DNA from: Bacteroidales bacterium UBA1237
Lineage (GTDB): Bacteria; Bacteroidota; Bacteroidia; Bacteroidales; UBA932
Direction of reading: 5' to 3'
DNA length: 7,747 nt
NCBI GenBank assembly: GCA_002308935.1
Contig: DBWN01000267.1
Span: forward strand, 1 to 7,747
Position 1 is the stretch's first letter. Every line of letters starts with the position of its first letter. The position numbers were made by a program, and so were the translations under genes. This document shows, in pieces, positions 1-7,111 of the stretch. The notes beneath the pieces are model-generated. The model was not told the DNA's origin and made no database searches. It saw only the letters and a program-made list of their open reading frames with translations.

Positions 1-159
1 CCGATGATATCGGAGGCCGGCCTTGGAATCGCTTTCCATGCAAAGCCGAAAGTCGTTGCGAACGCCAGGCAGTCCATAAATACGATAGGACTTGACGGTG
101 TGCTGTATTTCCTGGGATTCAAGGACAGCCAATTGGGGGAGACGGGAGTCCTCAAATGA
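1..159 (+). CDS. serB: Phosphoserine phosphatase SerB, C-terminal end (partial)
   Basis: The reading frame is open from base 1 to a TGA at 157-159 and gives the last 52 residues of a protein that starts outside the window. The segment MISEAGLGIAFHAKPKV closely matches the end of the HAD-type phosphoserine phosphatase SerB, where the acidic catalytic motif IV (GDGANDLPM) runs straight into AAGLGIAYHAKPKV. Here only the PM of that motif is visible. SerB is a cytoplasmic enzyme that hydrolyses O-phosphoserine to L-serine, the last step of serine synthesis. The tail after the conserved block (GVLYFLGFKDSQLGETGVLK) is typical in length, so the C-terminus seems intact. The identification rests on the conserved motif and is firm; the catalytic aspartates and any N-terminal ACT domain lie outside the window. 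Confidence 0.9.
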   Translation, partial: PMISEAGLGIAFHAKPKVVANARQSINTIGLDGVLYFLGFKDSQLGETGVLK

Positions 160-178
160 TCTCTCCTCGTGAAAAACC

Positions 179-214
179 AAGGCCGGGCCTTTCCATAGCG
201 GAAGACCCGGCCTT
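179..214 (-). terminator. Intrinsic terminator of the C69 dipeptidase gene
   Basis: AAGGCCGGG (179-187) pairs perfectly with CCCGGCCTT (206-214), and a short TTCC/GGAA inner stem extends the hairpin. Read on the minus strand, the stem is followed by GGTTTTTC, a usable U tract, 22 bp after the dipeptidase stop. On the plus strand it is followed by CAGGTTATG with no U tract. It is therefore a good terminator for the minus gene and at most a weak one for serB, which converges from the left. Confidence 0.8.
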
Positions 215-236
215 CAGGTTATGACGGAAGTATGGT

Positions 237-1802
237 CTAGAATCCCGATCCGAACTGTTTCCAGTATCTTTCCTCCAGTCCCTTCCATTCTTCGACCGCT
301 TCATTGTATACCTTGGCGGTATAGGCGTCGAGTTTCTCAGGAGTGGGGTCTTTCTCCAGTTCGCTGATTCCTTCAGCCGCCTTGTCCTCTATCTTCTTCA
401 CGCTTTCCATGAAGCCCTTTTTCGTGGTCTGCCATGAAAGTGTAGCCAGCTTGTTGGCTTTTCTGAACTGCCAAAGGACAGCTTCGTCACTGTACTTCTT
501 GTGGCCGCAGAGGTCAAATGCGTCAGGAAGTTCAGTGGTTCCGCAGAAAATGGGTATCCTCGGGCTCTGGGCAGGGTTGTCGACAGAGAACCAGCATACT
601 CCGCCTACGCTGTCGGGAAGCCAGTCCCTGAGCTGAGTGACGTGTGAATACGAGCACCATGCGACAGCTACCGTCCTTCTGAAATCGACTGTTCCGGGAG
701 CTATAGCGTTGAGGGTGTTCCTCATGGAGGTGGTAAGCCAGGGGTTAGCGACAGGGCTCACTCCGGTATAGGCGGGAGTTTCACCGCGCTTGGGGTAATT
801 GTAGATCACGTTCTTGGTCATGTCGAAGTCCGTACCTTCGAATGTGCTGCGCAGAAGTTCCGCGACATCAGCTGCGGAAAGCTTCCTTTCGGGCTTCACG
901 GAGAAGGGAAGCTCCTCCTGCTCGAAACTAAGGCCCAGTGACGGAGCAAGGTTGTTGAGTATGAAATACTCCCTGTCACGGAAGTTGTGCCCCTCAGCAT
1001 AGGAAGTGTTGTAGGCTTTCCAATAAACGAACTCTCCTGTGCCGTCCCACAGACCGTTGTCCTTTGCCACTTTTTCAACGTTATTGGAGCATAGGAAGTT
1101 ACGTGAATCCTTGCGGTCCAGTTTACCGATTCGGGGGATATTTGCCGAGACGGCGACTTCGTCATCAGGGACCCTTTTCGCAACCCACACGGCTCCAATC
1201 TTGTCTTTGCCGCAACCGGTGATTTCGAACTGCCAGATTTCGTTCTTGTCCGCTACGCTGAGGCATTCTCCTCCGTCACCATAGCCGTATGTCTGGGCGA
1301 GAGTTCCCATAAGGATCACCGCGTCACGTGCGTTGTCGCACCTCTGGAGGGCTACCCTTTCAAGTTCCTCGATAGTGAACATTCCCTTCGGGTTCACAAG
1401 GATGTCCGGTCCGCTGAATGTCGTCTCCCCGATAGCCACCTGTTTCTCGTTGAGGCAGGGATATGCTGTGTTGAGGTAGGCGTAGGTGTGTTTCACCTGG
1501 GGGATTTCGCCCATGAGGCGCACTCCAGTGGTGTCACCCCTGAATGCCGTATGCATGGTCCCTCTGTAGACCTTGTGAGTTGCTCCTGCCGGATGGTCCT
1601 GGGCTGGTTCCATATGGACCCATGTCCTGTAAGTCCCGTCGCAGGTGTGTGACGTTATCACCGAACCGTCCGCGCTGGCCTTCTTTCCGACCATTATGGA
1701 TGTACAGCTCTGGGCCGTGTATTCTTCGTAGTTTTCCTGGGCGAACCCCATGAAGCATAGTCCCGAAAGTATCAGGACCGCCAACAGCGATCTGCTTTTC
1801 AT
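237..1802 (-). CDS. Exported C69-family dipeptidase (Ntn hydrolase)
   Basis: This 521-residue protein begins with a signal peptide (MKSRSLLAVLILSGLCFMGFAQ, residues 1-22). It continues with the peptidase C69 N-terminal block around C33, C-TSIMVGKKASADGS. In this Ntn-hydrolase family, which includes Lactobacillus PepD, a propeptide is removed so that the cysteine becomes the N-terminal nucleophile; C33 is the obvious candidate. Family members cleave dipeptides, and the signal peptide puts this one in the periplasm or at the cell surface. Length is normal for Bacteroidales homologues. I chose the ATG at 1800-1802 over an in-frame start 35 codons upstream because the extra residues are not family-like, would bury the signal peptide, and would put the -7 element inside the coding region. 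The gene stands alone between its own promoter and a terminator hairpin. Substrate specificity is not visible from sequence. Confidence 0.9.
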   Translation of the reverse strand: MKSRSLLAVLILSGLCFMGFAQENYEEYTAQSCTSIMVGKKASADGSVITSHTCDGTYRTWVHMEPAQDHPAGATHKVYRGTMHTAFRGDTTGVRLMGEIPQVKHTYAYLNTAYPCLNEKQVAIGETTFSGPDILVNPKGMFTIEELERVALQRCDNARDAVILMGTLAQTYGYGDGGECLSVADKNEIWQFEITGCGKDKIGAVWVAKRVPDDEVAVSANIPRIGKLDRKDSRNFLCSNNVEKVAKDNGLWDGTGEFVYWKAYNTSYAEGHNFRDREYFILNNLAPSLGLSFEQEELPFSVKPERKLSAADVAELLRSTFEGTDFDMTKNVIYNYPKRGETPAYTGVSPVANPWLTTSMRNTLNAIAPGTVDFRRTVAVAWCSYSHVTQLRDWLPDSVGGVCWFSVDNPAQSPRIPIFCGTTELPDAFDLCGHKKYSDEAVLWQFRKANKLATLSWQTTKKGFMESVKKIEDKAAEGISELEKDPTPEKLDAYTAKVYNEAVEEWKGLEERYWKQFGSGF

Positions 1803-1833
1803 ATTGATGATGTTTTTGTCTGTCCGTTGTCTG

Positions 1834-1841
1834 CAAAAATA
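1834..1841 (-). promoter_or_regulatory. -7 element of the dipeptidase promoter
   Basis: On the minus strand this reads TATTTTTG, a full match to the Bacteroidetes TAnnTTTG -7 element, 31 bp upstream of the chosen ATG. A TTTC lies 19 bp further upstream as a weak -33 match. Its position between the two possible start codons supports the shorter protein. Confidence 0.6.
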
Positions 1842-1866
1842 CTCAATCCGAGAATCAAAAGAAAGT

Positions 1867-1899
1867 TTTCCCAAGGAAGCGATATGTTTTGTATATTTG
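1867..1899 (+). promoter_or_regulatory. Promoter of the LPS kinase / macro-domain operon
   Basis: TATATTTG at 1892-1899 is a full -7 match and is preceded, after 21 bp, by TTTC at 1867-1870 as a partial -33 element. Transcription would start near 1905, leaving a leader of about 25 nt before the ATG at 1930. It is back to back with the dipeptidase promoter in the same 127-bp gap, but the two core promoters do not overlap. Confidence 0.65.
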
Positions 1900-1929
1900 C
1901 ATAGCACAGCAAAGGCTTTTACTCTTCAG

Positions 1930-2721
1930 ATGAGCAACAAAGAAAAAGTAGTCCTCGTACAAGTCACCGAAGACTTCCTTCCTGCCAGGGAATTTCTGGA
2001 AAACCTTCCGGAGTCTTTCTCTTCAGAAGGCAGGGAGATTTCATCAAGGCGCAATGTGCTCAAAGAGTTCTCCACGCCTTGGGGAAATCTTGTTGTGAAG
2101 AGTTTCCGCTGTCCCGGCTTCCCATCAAACCTGTTTATCGGGAGAATCCGCCCTTCAAAGGCTAAGGCTTCCCTTGACAGCGCCTCAGAACTGATGAAAA
2201 GGGGGATTGATGTCCCTTCTCCCGTAGGATACGCCGAAGTGAGGGAAGGACCTTTTCTCCGATCACTTTTTTACGTGAACAGGAAGGAAGAGAAAATGGA
2301 CGCCACTTTGCTTGTAAGACGTGACGGGACACCTGATGCGGCTCTCATTCTGGCGTTGTCTTCCTTCATAGCGACCCTTCATGACAAGGGTGTACGCTTC
2401 GGGGACCTTAATCTGGGTTGCTTCCTTGTAGGCGGCAAAGAAGGCGAGTACGGGTTCAGTCTTGTCGACACTGACAGATGCGGCTTTTCAAGGAAGGTGG
2501 GCGGATGGAGAAGACTGTATGATCTGAGGAGACTGACAAGGGATCAAGAGGTGCACCGGATGATAGTCGAGGGATACGCCCTTTCGAAAGGGTGGAGCCC
2601 CGAGGCGACATACAGGAAAGTGCGCTTCCTCAAATGCCCGTTCGAATTCCGGAAGAAAGTGATGTTCGGACTGAGGGGCTGCAAAGCGAAGAAAGATGTG
2701 AAGAAACAGAAAGATGATTGA
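1930..2721 (+). CDS. Lipopolysaccharide (Kdo/WaaP-type) kinase family protein
   Basis: The product is a 263-residue soluble protein with an atypical protein-kinase fold. Visible landmarks are a candidate ATP-binding lysine, K57 in NLVVKSFR; the family-typical block LMKRGIDVPSPVGY (88-101); the catalytic loop LHDKGVRFGDLNLGC (150-164) with catalytic D159; and the metal-binding aspartate D180 in SLVDTDR. This pattern is that of the Kdo/WaaP family (KdkA, WaaP, InaA), which phosphorylates sugars of the LPS inner core on the cytoplasmic side of the inner membrane. Position 164, asparagine in most kinases, is cysteine here; WaaP itself has histidine at that place, so activity is not excluded. The start follows the promoter at 1892-1899. 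A longer in-frame start at 1750 lies inside the divergent gene and upstream of the promoter. The gene overlaps the next by 8 bp. The exact acceptor sugar is inferred from the family. Confidence 0.75.
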   Translation: MSNKEKVVLVQVTEDFLPAREFLENLPESFSSEGREISSRRNVLKEFSTPWGNLVVKSFRCPGFPSNLFIGRIRPSKAKASLDSASELMKRGIDVPSPVGYAEVREGPFLRSLFYVNRKEEKMDATLLVRRDGTPDAALILALSSFIATLHDKGVRFGDLNLGCFLVGGKEGEYGFSLVDTDRCGFSRKVGGWRRLYDLRRLTRDQEVHRMIVEGYALSKGWSPEATYRKVRFLKCPFEFRKKVMFGLRGCKAKKDVKKQKDD

Positions 2722-3151
2722 CAGACATATGGCAACAGATCAGACCAGACTTTACGGCGGGATACCCCGTCCTGAGACTACCCCGGACAATCTTACGACT
2801 CTCCGGGAGGATGAAATCTTCGTTTTCGGCAGCAATCTTGAAGGCATGCATGGCGGGGGAGCGGCACGTTACGCATTCGAGAACTTCGGCGCCGTCCTCG
2901 GATGCGGCGTCGGACTGCGTGGCCACAGCTATGCGATACCTACGATGCAAGGCGGGGTCGATACGATAGCCCCTTATGTGGACGAATTCATTTCTTTCGC
3001 GGCGCAGCACACCGAACTTTTCTTCTACGTAACCAGGATCGGCTGCGGAATCGCCGGTTTCCGGGACAAGGAGATAGCTCCGCTTTTCGCTGCCGCCGTT
3101 CCTTTGGAGAACGTGTGCCTCCCTGCTTCGTTCCTGAAGTACCTCAAATAG
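2714..3151 (+). CDS. Macro-domain-like protein, A1S_2505 family
   Basis: This 145-residue protein carries the conserved pattern of the small family that databases call A1S_2505 phage non-structural protein. It has EIFVFGSNLEGMHGGGAAR (34-52), GLRGHSYAIPT (67-77) and VTRIGCGIAGF (106-116), ending near LENVCLPASF. The glycine-rich loops are those of a macro domain, which binds ADP-ribose or related nucleotides; the exact activity of this family is not established. It has no signal peptide or membrane segment. The ATG at 2714 overlaps the kinase stop (ATGATTGA), so the two genes are co-transcribed and probably translationally coupled. A second in-frame ATG at 2729, five codons later, is an alternative start. 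The family name points to phages, but nothing else here is phage-like. This is the most GC-rich stretch in the window (40 of 60 bases G or C in 2881-2940). Confidence 0.8.
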   Translation: MIDRHMATDQTRLYGGIPRPETTPDNLTTLREDEIFVFGSNLEGMHGGGAARYAFENFGAVLGCGVGLRGHSYAIPTMQGGVDTIAPYVDEFISFAAQHTELFFYVTRIGCGIAGFRDKEIAPLFAAAVPLENVCLPASFLKYLK

Positions 3152-3271
3152 ACTTTCCTTTCCGGATTTGGACATAGAGGATGCGGTCACTTCCAAAGAA
3201 CCGTGTCTTCTTTCTTTTTGCTCTCTTTTGGGGTGCGGATGTTAAGATATTGTTACAATTCATGCCCCATA

Positions 3272-3302
3272 TTGGAAATCTTTCGCTTTAGACCTACTTT
3301 TG
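3272..3302 (+). promoter_or_regulatory. Promoter of the GT4 glycosyltransferase gene
   Basis: TTG at 3272-3274, a 20-bp spacer and TACTTTTG at 3295-3302 fit the Bacteroidetes promoter consensus completely. The start codon is 32 bp downstream of the -7 element. The rest of the 183-bp gap before it (3152-3271) is T-rich around 3205-3235, with no convincing terminator hairpin. Confidence 0.75.
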
Positions 3303-3334
3303 CATCAACAATTCGACCATAAGACTCTGTACCT

Positions 3335-4390
3335 ATGATTTTGTTCGATTGCGAGCGGCTGAAACATCCTCATCAAGGTTTTTATACATACTGTGATTCT
3401 CTTGGAGAAGCACTTGCAAGGGAAGCAAGGAAACGTTCTGAAGCCTTGTGTTTCTATTTGCCTGAACAGTTTTTCGGGAAGTTCGGAGACGACATGAAGT
3501 ATCTCAAGTGCAGATCCATCGACCGTTATTGGCTTTCTTCTCCTTCATATGTCGAACTGTGGCATTGCGCCCGTCAGCGCAGCCATTATATGCCCAGGAC
3601 AGGTAAGGCGAAAGTCCTCTTGACTGTCCATGACATCAATTTCTCCCTCACTGGTACTCCCCGCAAACAACGTCTTCACAACAGACAGTTCCAGCGTTCG
3701 TTGGACAATTCTGACAGGATCGTGACGATTTCGGAGTTCTCACGTCAGCAGCTTCTGGAAAGTGATTTCGATCTTCATGGAATGAAGGTGGACATGGTGC
3801 TCAACGGTATTTCTGAATATCATGGTACGCCCAAACGTCCAGCGATCGTTCCGGAAGGGGATTTCATTCTTTCTGTAAGCAGGATTACCCGTCTTAAGAA
3901 CTTTGAAGTGCTTGTGCCTCTTCTGGACGGAAATGACCTGAAGCTCGTTCTTGTCGGTCATATGGACAAGTACCATTACGAGGAAAGGATTCTTGAGAAA
4001 GCCCGTAAATGGGGTGTTGAGGACAGGGTGATATTCACAGGAGCGGTCAGCGAGGATGAGAAGGTGTGGTACATGGAGAACTGCCTTGCTTTCGTGTTCC
4101 CGTCACTGGCCGAAGGGTTCGGTCTTCCGGTGCTTGAAGCGATGCGTTGCTCTAAACCGGTCTTCGTCTCGGACCGTATGAGCATGAAGGAGATAACCGG
4201 AGAGTACGGTTTCTACTTCAATCACGATTTCGATCCCGACGGGATGAAGGAGGAATTCAGAAAGGGACTGGAACTGTTCTACAACGGAAAATTCGACAAG
4301 GATGCAATGGCGGCCCACGTCAAATCATTCAGCTGGGATAAAGCCGCAAAACAGTATTTCGACATCTACGAAGATATGCTCCGAGGCTAG
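3335..4390 (+). CDS. GT4-family glycosyltransferase
   Basis: This 351-residue cytoplasmic protein has the two-Rossmann-domain (GT-B) layout of retaining family-4 glycosyltransferases. The acceptor-side N-terminal half contains LLTVHDINF (95-103) and IVTISEFSRQ (129-138). The donor-side half starts at FILSVSRITRLKNFE (177-191), with R183 and K188 in the positions that contact the nucleotide-sugar phosphates, then VIFTGAVSEDE (232-242). The E-x7-E signature follows at EGFGLPVLE (E260 and E268). Such enzymes transfer a sugar from a nucleotide donor onto a glycolipid or glycan at the inner membrane. The donor and acceptor cannot be read from the sequence. The LPS-kinase-like gene just upstream makes LPS core or another envelope glycan a sensible guess. 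The gene has its own promoter and converges on the phosphoesterase gene, with 9 bp between the stop codons. Confidence 0.88.
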   Translation: MILFDCERLKHPHQGFYTYCDSLGEALAREARKRSEALCFYLPEQFFGKFGDDMKYLKCRSIDRYWLSSPSYVELWHCARQRSHYMPRTGKAKVLLTVHDINFSLTGTPRKQRLHNRQFQRSLDNSDRIVTISEFSRQQLLESDFDLHGMKVDMVLNGISEYHGTPKRPAIVPEGDFILSVSRITRLKNFEVLVPLLDGNDLKLVLVGHMDKYHYEERILEKARKWGVEDRVIFTGAVSEDEKVWYMENCLAFVFPSLAEGFGLPVLEAMRCSKPVFVSDRMSMKEITGEYGFYFNHDFDPDGMKEEFRKGLELFYNGKFDKDAMAAHVKSFSWDKAAKQYFDIYEDMLRG

Positions 4391-4399
4391 TGTGTCCTG

Positions 4400-5545
4400 T
4401 CAAGGAAGAGGTTGGGAGAGTCTTCTTTTCTTGCCTTTGTCTCCGACCACCCAGTATTCACCGTTTTCTATCAGGAGAGCCCTTCCGCGGCGTTTCCTCA
4501 TGTTGACCCTGTTGTCCACATTGACGTCGATAACTTTCCCTCCATAGAAGGTGGAGATGTCCTTGAAGATGGTGTGTCCGACTATGATATGAGAAGCTCC
4601 GTATCTGGAGAGGATCATCTGAAGTGAATCAGCTGCGATCGGTCGTCTCTTGCTGTCCTTCTGGACAAGTCCCCTGTACCATATGGGGCCGAAAGAACCG
4701 TAAAGGAATTCAAGAGTGTCGCTGAGGGCTTTCCTCTCTGCGCTCTTCAGGTAGATCGCTCTGGACATCTGGCGGTTCACCTCTTCGACAGGAAGATTCC
4801 AGTCGTAGAAATCTTTCCCAAGACCTCCGTGGACGTAGATATTGTCCCCGATCAGGGCTACCGTATTCCAAGAACCTATCCATCTCCCCAATTCGGAATC
4901 TTTGTTCCACAGGGTCCTGTATTCCATTGAGAGAGCGTTAGCAAGGGCTGTGTACTTGGGCTTTGCGTATCTCATGTCTCCGGCGAACTCCATGGGCTCG
5001 TGGTTGCCGAGCAGCATGGTGACTTTGCCTCCGGACAGGGGAGCTTCCCTCTGCAGTTCGTAGAATAGCCAGAATATCTGGGTCACGTCCTCTCCACGGT
5101 CGAAGATGTCTCCGATCACGACTAGATGTCCGTCTCCGTATGACCATTTGAGGTCCTCTCCGATGACCCCGTTGCCCTGGAGAAGACTCACGACGCAGTC
5201 GAGCCTTCCGTGAGGGTCTGACATGACGAATGTCTTCGGTGATTTCGAGGGATAATGCCAAGGCTCTCTCTGGATAGGTCTCAATGTGACTTCAAAGGGG
5301 AGTTTCCCTCGGTGGTCCTTTACTGTGAAGGTGTATCCTTCGGGAAGGGAGGACATCCTTTCGTCGGAGATGTCGCCTTCCTGGTCAACTGATATCATCC
5401 TTGCTCCTGAAGCTGAGTAAAGGATGTAAGGACCGTCCGTGTTCAGAGAATCCCTCTGGGTCTTTCCCCTTTGGGAATAACCGGTAACAGGGGCGAGAAA
5501 CAGTACAGCTATTGTGAGGAGTATTGCTTGTGATTGTCTGTTCAT
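4400..5545 (-). CDS. Exported PPP-like calcineurin-type metallophosphoesterase
   Basis: This 381-residue protein starts with a signal peptide (about residues 1-24, ending near APVTGYS). After an N-terminal region of about 80 residues without a recognised domain, it shows the complete metallophosphoesterase motif series: D110-P-H112-G, GDIFDRG (145-151), GNHE (180-183), VHGG with H239, and GHT with H324. GDxxDRG and GNHE are the forms used by PPP-type serine/threonine phosphatases and their bacterial Shewanella-like relatives; motif I reads SDPHGR rather than GDxHG. All expected metal ligands are present, so it should be an active two-metal phosphatase outside the cytoplasm. Substrate is unknown; protein, nucleotide or sugar phosphates are all possible. 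A basic C-terminal tail (KGKKRR) is odd but short. It has its own promoter, so it need not be co-transcribed with the ATPase gene behind it. Confidence 0.85.
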   Translation of the reverse strand: MNRQSQAILLTIAVLFLAPVTGYSQRGKTQRDSLNTDGPYILYSASGARMISVDQEGDISDERMSSLPEGYTFTVKDHRGKLPFEVTLRPIQREPWHYPSKSPKTFVMSDPHGRLDCVVSLLQGNGVIGEDLKWSYGDGHLVVIGDIFDRGEDVTQIFWLFYELQREAPLSGGKVTMLLGNHEPMEFAGDMRYAKPKYTALANALSMEYRTLWNKDSELGRWIGSWNTVALIGDNIYVHGGLGKDFYDWNLPVEEVNRQMSRAIYLKSAERKALSDTLEFLYGSFGPIWYRGLVQKDSKRRPIAADSLQMILSRYGASHIIVGHTIFKDISTFYGGKVIDVNVDNRVNMRKRRGRALLIENGEYWVVGDKGKKRRLSQPLP

Positions 5546-5561
5546 TGCGTATTCTTTTGCC

Positions 5562-5591
5562 CAAAGATAAGGTGTTTTCGGGACGAATCAA
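5562..5591 (-). promoter_or_regulatory. Promoter of the metallophosphoesterase gene
   Basis: On the minus strand, TTG (bases 5591-5589), a 19-bp spacer and TATCTTTG (5569-5562) match the Bacteroidetes consensus. The -7 element ends 16 bp before the ATG, so the leader is very short. The promoter fills the 46-bp gap after the ATPase stop codon. Confidence 0.75.
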
Positions 5592-7034
5592 TCAGAACAT
5601 ATCCTCCAGAGTGATGACTTTATTGAATATTCCGCAGTATTCGTTGCGCTTCAGACCAAAGGTTGTCACCAGGGTGGGGTGAATGGCGTGTTTCTTCGGC
5701 AAATGCTCCATCAAAAGATTCGTGCGCGTCAGCATTGTTCTGTAGAATGCCTTGGAAACCTCGAATTCATCACTGTAGAATTTCATTTCACAGAGATTAG
5801 TAACGTTGTCTTTTCTTCTTATAAGCAGATCCACCTGAGCTCCTTCGCTGGTATCGTTCCCCGGTACATTCCATGTGGAGTATTCGGCGGATACTCCGGA
5901 GATTCCGAGAGCTTCCTTGATTTTATTGATATGACGGAAACACAGGTCTTCGAACGCGAAGCCACGCCATGAGATGATCTGCTGGGAGGATTGGCTGTTT
6001 GTCCAGAAATACGGATCAGTGATTTTTCTCCCTGAAAGGAATTTGGAATAGAACAGACAAAAAGGATCCGTCAACTTGAAATAGATATCCCTTTTTGACT
6101 CTCCGAAAGGATAGTATTGCTCTATAAAGTCACTTTCAACCAGGGCCTTGAGCATTTTAGTGAGGTTCCCTCCAGTTTCTTTTCCCGTCTGTTCTGATAT
6201 TTCGCTACGAGTAAGTCCCTTTCTTCGTTTTGAGAGAGCTAGAACTATTCGTTTCATGTCTTCTGGTTTGGTGAATGCAGAATCGAAAAGCTTTTCGAAT
6301 TCGTTCTGGAGCTTTGGGTTCTCTCCCCAAAACAGTGCGTCAATGTTTTGTGAGAAACTGTATTCCTTATTGAAATAATTGAAGTAATAGGGAATACCGC
6401 CTAGAATCATCTGGCTCTGGACAATGTCATATCTGGACATGATGAATCCGTTCTCCTTGAAATAATCCTCGCATTCTTTCAGATTGAATGGACGCAACTT
6501 GATACTTCTGTTGACCCTTCCATAGAGTCCTCCATGATTATGAATAAGGTTGTCCAGTATCCATGAATTTGCACTTCCGCAAACTACAACCATCAGGTTG
6601 TCACGGTGGCACCCCCATCCGTTCCAAAATCCTTCGAATGCAGTAAGGAATCCGGAACGGGGCGTGTCCATCCATGGCAATTCATCAAGAAAGACAACTT
6701 GCTTTTCTCCGTTGTCTTTTTCCTGTAAATGCTGTTCCAGCATGAAGAAAGCGTCAAGCCATGATGTCGGGGTCTTGCCCTTTGGCATCCCTTGAAGACG
6801 CAGGGAATTGTAGAAATGTTTGAGTTGATCTTTAAGAAGATTCCTCTTCCCGTTCTCTTCATCAGGAGACAATCCTGCGTGGCGGAATGTTATCTTACCT
6901 TTGAGTGATTCGTCAACAAGAAATGTTTTCCCGACTCGACGTCTTCCATATATGGCTACAAGTTGGGCTTGGTCTTTTCTGTAGGAATCAAGCAACTCTT
7001 CGATTTCTATTTTTCTTCCAATTATTTTTGCCAT
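5592..7034 (-). CDS. AAA/STAND-type ATPase with DUF234 PD-(D/E)XK-like C-terminus
   Basis: The 480-residue protein opens with MAKIIGRKIEIEEL, as in the archaeal-type ATPase family (PF01637). It has Walker A GRRRVGKT (30-37), Walker B VVFLDELPW (113-121) and a CGSANSWI sensor-like segment (152-159). A winged-helix-like region covers about 258-310 (LSKRRKGLTRSEISEQTG). The C-terminal DUF234-type domain has the restriction-endonuclease-like pattern E362, D402 in GAQVDLLIRR, and E416-x-K418 in CEMKFY, so a nuclease-type active site is present on paper. The cellular role of the family is not established; its paralogues multiply in archaeal and Bacteroidetes genomes, and mobile or defence-related roles have been suggested. 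Three sampled lines (5881, 6301, 6421) hold 77 G or C of 180, against 59 of 120 in the neighbouring phosphoesterase, so it is AT-richer. The gene is intact, with a duplicated palindromic promoter region directly upstream. Confidence 0.88.
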   Translation of the reverse strand: MAKIIGRKIEIEELLDSYRKDQAQLVAIYGRRRVGKTFLVDESLKGKITFRHAGLSPDEENGKRNLLKDQLKHFYNSLRLQGMPKGKTPTSWLDAFFMLEQHLQEKDNGEKQVVFLDELPWMDTPRSGFLTAFEGFWNGWGCHRDNLMVVVCGSANSWILDNLIHNHGGLYGRVNRSIKLRPFNLKECEDYFKENGFIMSRYDIVQSQMILGGIPYYFNYFNKEYSFSQNIDALFWGENPKLQNEFEKLFDSAFTKPEDMKRIVLALSKRRKGLTRSEISEQTGKETGGNLTKMLKALVESDFIEQYYPFGESKRDIYFKLTDPFCLFYSKFLSGRKITDPYFWTNSQSSQQIISWRGFAFEDLCFRHINKIKEALGISGVSAEYSTWNVPGNDTSEGAQVDLLIRRKDNVTNLCEMKFYSDEFEVSKAFYRTMLTRTNLLMEHLPKKHAIHPTLVTTFGLKRNEYCGIFNKVITLEDMF

Positions 7035-7041
7035 TGTATTC

Positions 7042-7090
7042 GTTTATTTGTCCACGAAGATAAGAAAATACTTTATTTGGACAAATAAAC
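7042..7090 (-). promoter_or_regulatory. ATPase promoter framed by a perfect 13-bp inverted repeat
   Basis: GTTTATTTGTCCA (7042-7054) and TGGACAAATAAAC (7078-7090) are perfect inverted copies separated by 23 bp. On the minus strand the distal arm supplies TTTG (7085-7082) as -33. After 19 bp comes TATCTTCG (7062-7055), a one-mismatch -7 element, followed at once by the proximal arm, where transcription should start. The ATPase ATG is 7 bp beyond the repeat. Arms over both the -33 element and the start site look like a repressor operator, probably for autoregulation. The bound protein is not known. Confidence 0.6.
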
Positions 7091-7111
7091 CCGATTTTTT
7101 GAAAAAACACC

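Noticed and set aside
1803..1907. Upstream in-frame extension of the dipeptidase by 35 codons
   Set aside because: It would place the signal peptide internally and would include the -7 element at 1834-1841 in the coding region.
1750..1929. Longer start for the LPS kinase at 1750
   Set aside because: It lies inside the divergent dipeptidase gene and upstream of the promoter at 1892-1899; the family-like protein begins at 1930.
2630..3196. Minus-strand open frame of 188 codons opposite the macro-domain gene
   Set aside because: Its product is low-complexity and arginine/serine-rich with no family features, and it overlaps two well-supported plus-strand genes; a by-product of high GC.
3249..3259. 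Small palindrome ATTGTTACAAT upstream of the glycosyltransferase promoter
   Set aside because: Four-base arms are expected by chance in AT-rich intergenic DNA.
4402..4428. Possible terminator for the glycosyltransferase (AAGGAAGA pairing with TCTTCTTT)
   Set aside because: The stem is AT-rich with a G-U pair, an 11-nt loop and a broken U tract, and it lies in the 3' coding end of the convergent phosphoesterase; too weak to call.
4938..5261. Arginine-rich minus-strand open frame inside the phosphoesterase gene
   Set aside because: It is a frame-shifted shadow of the phosphoesterase, whose own frame carries all catalytic motifs.
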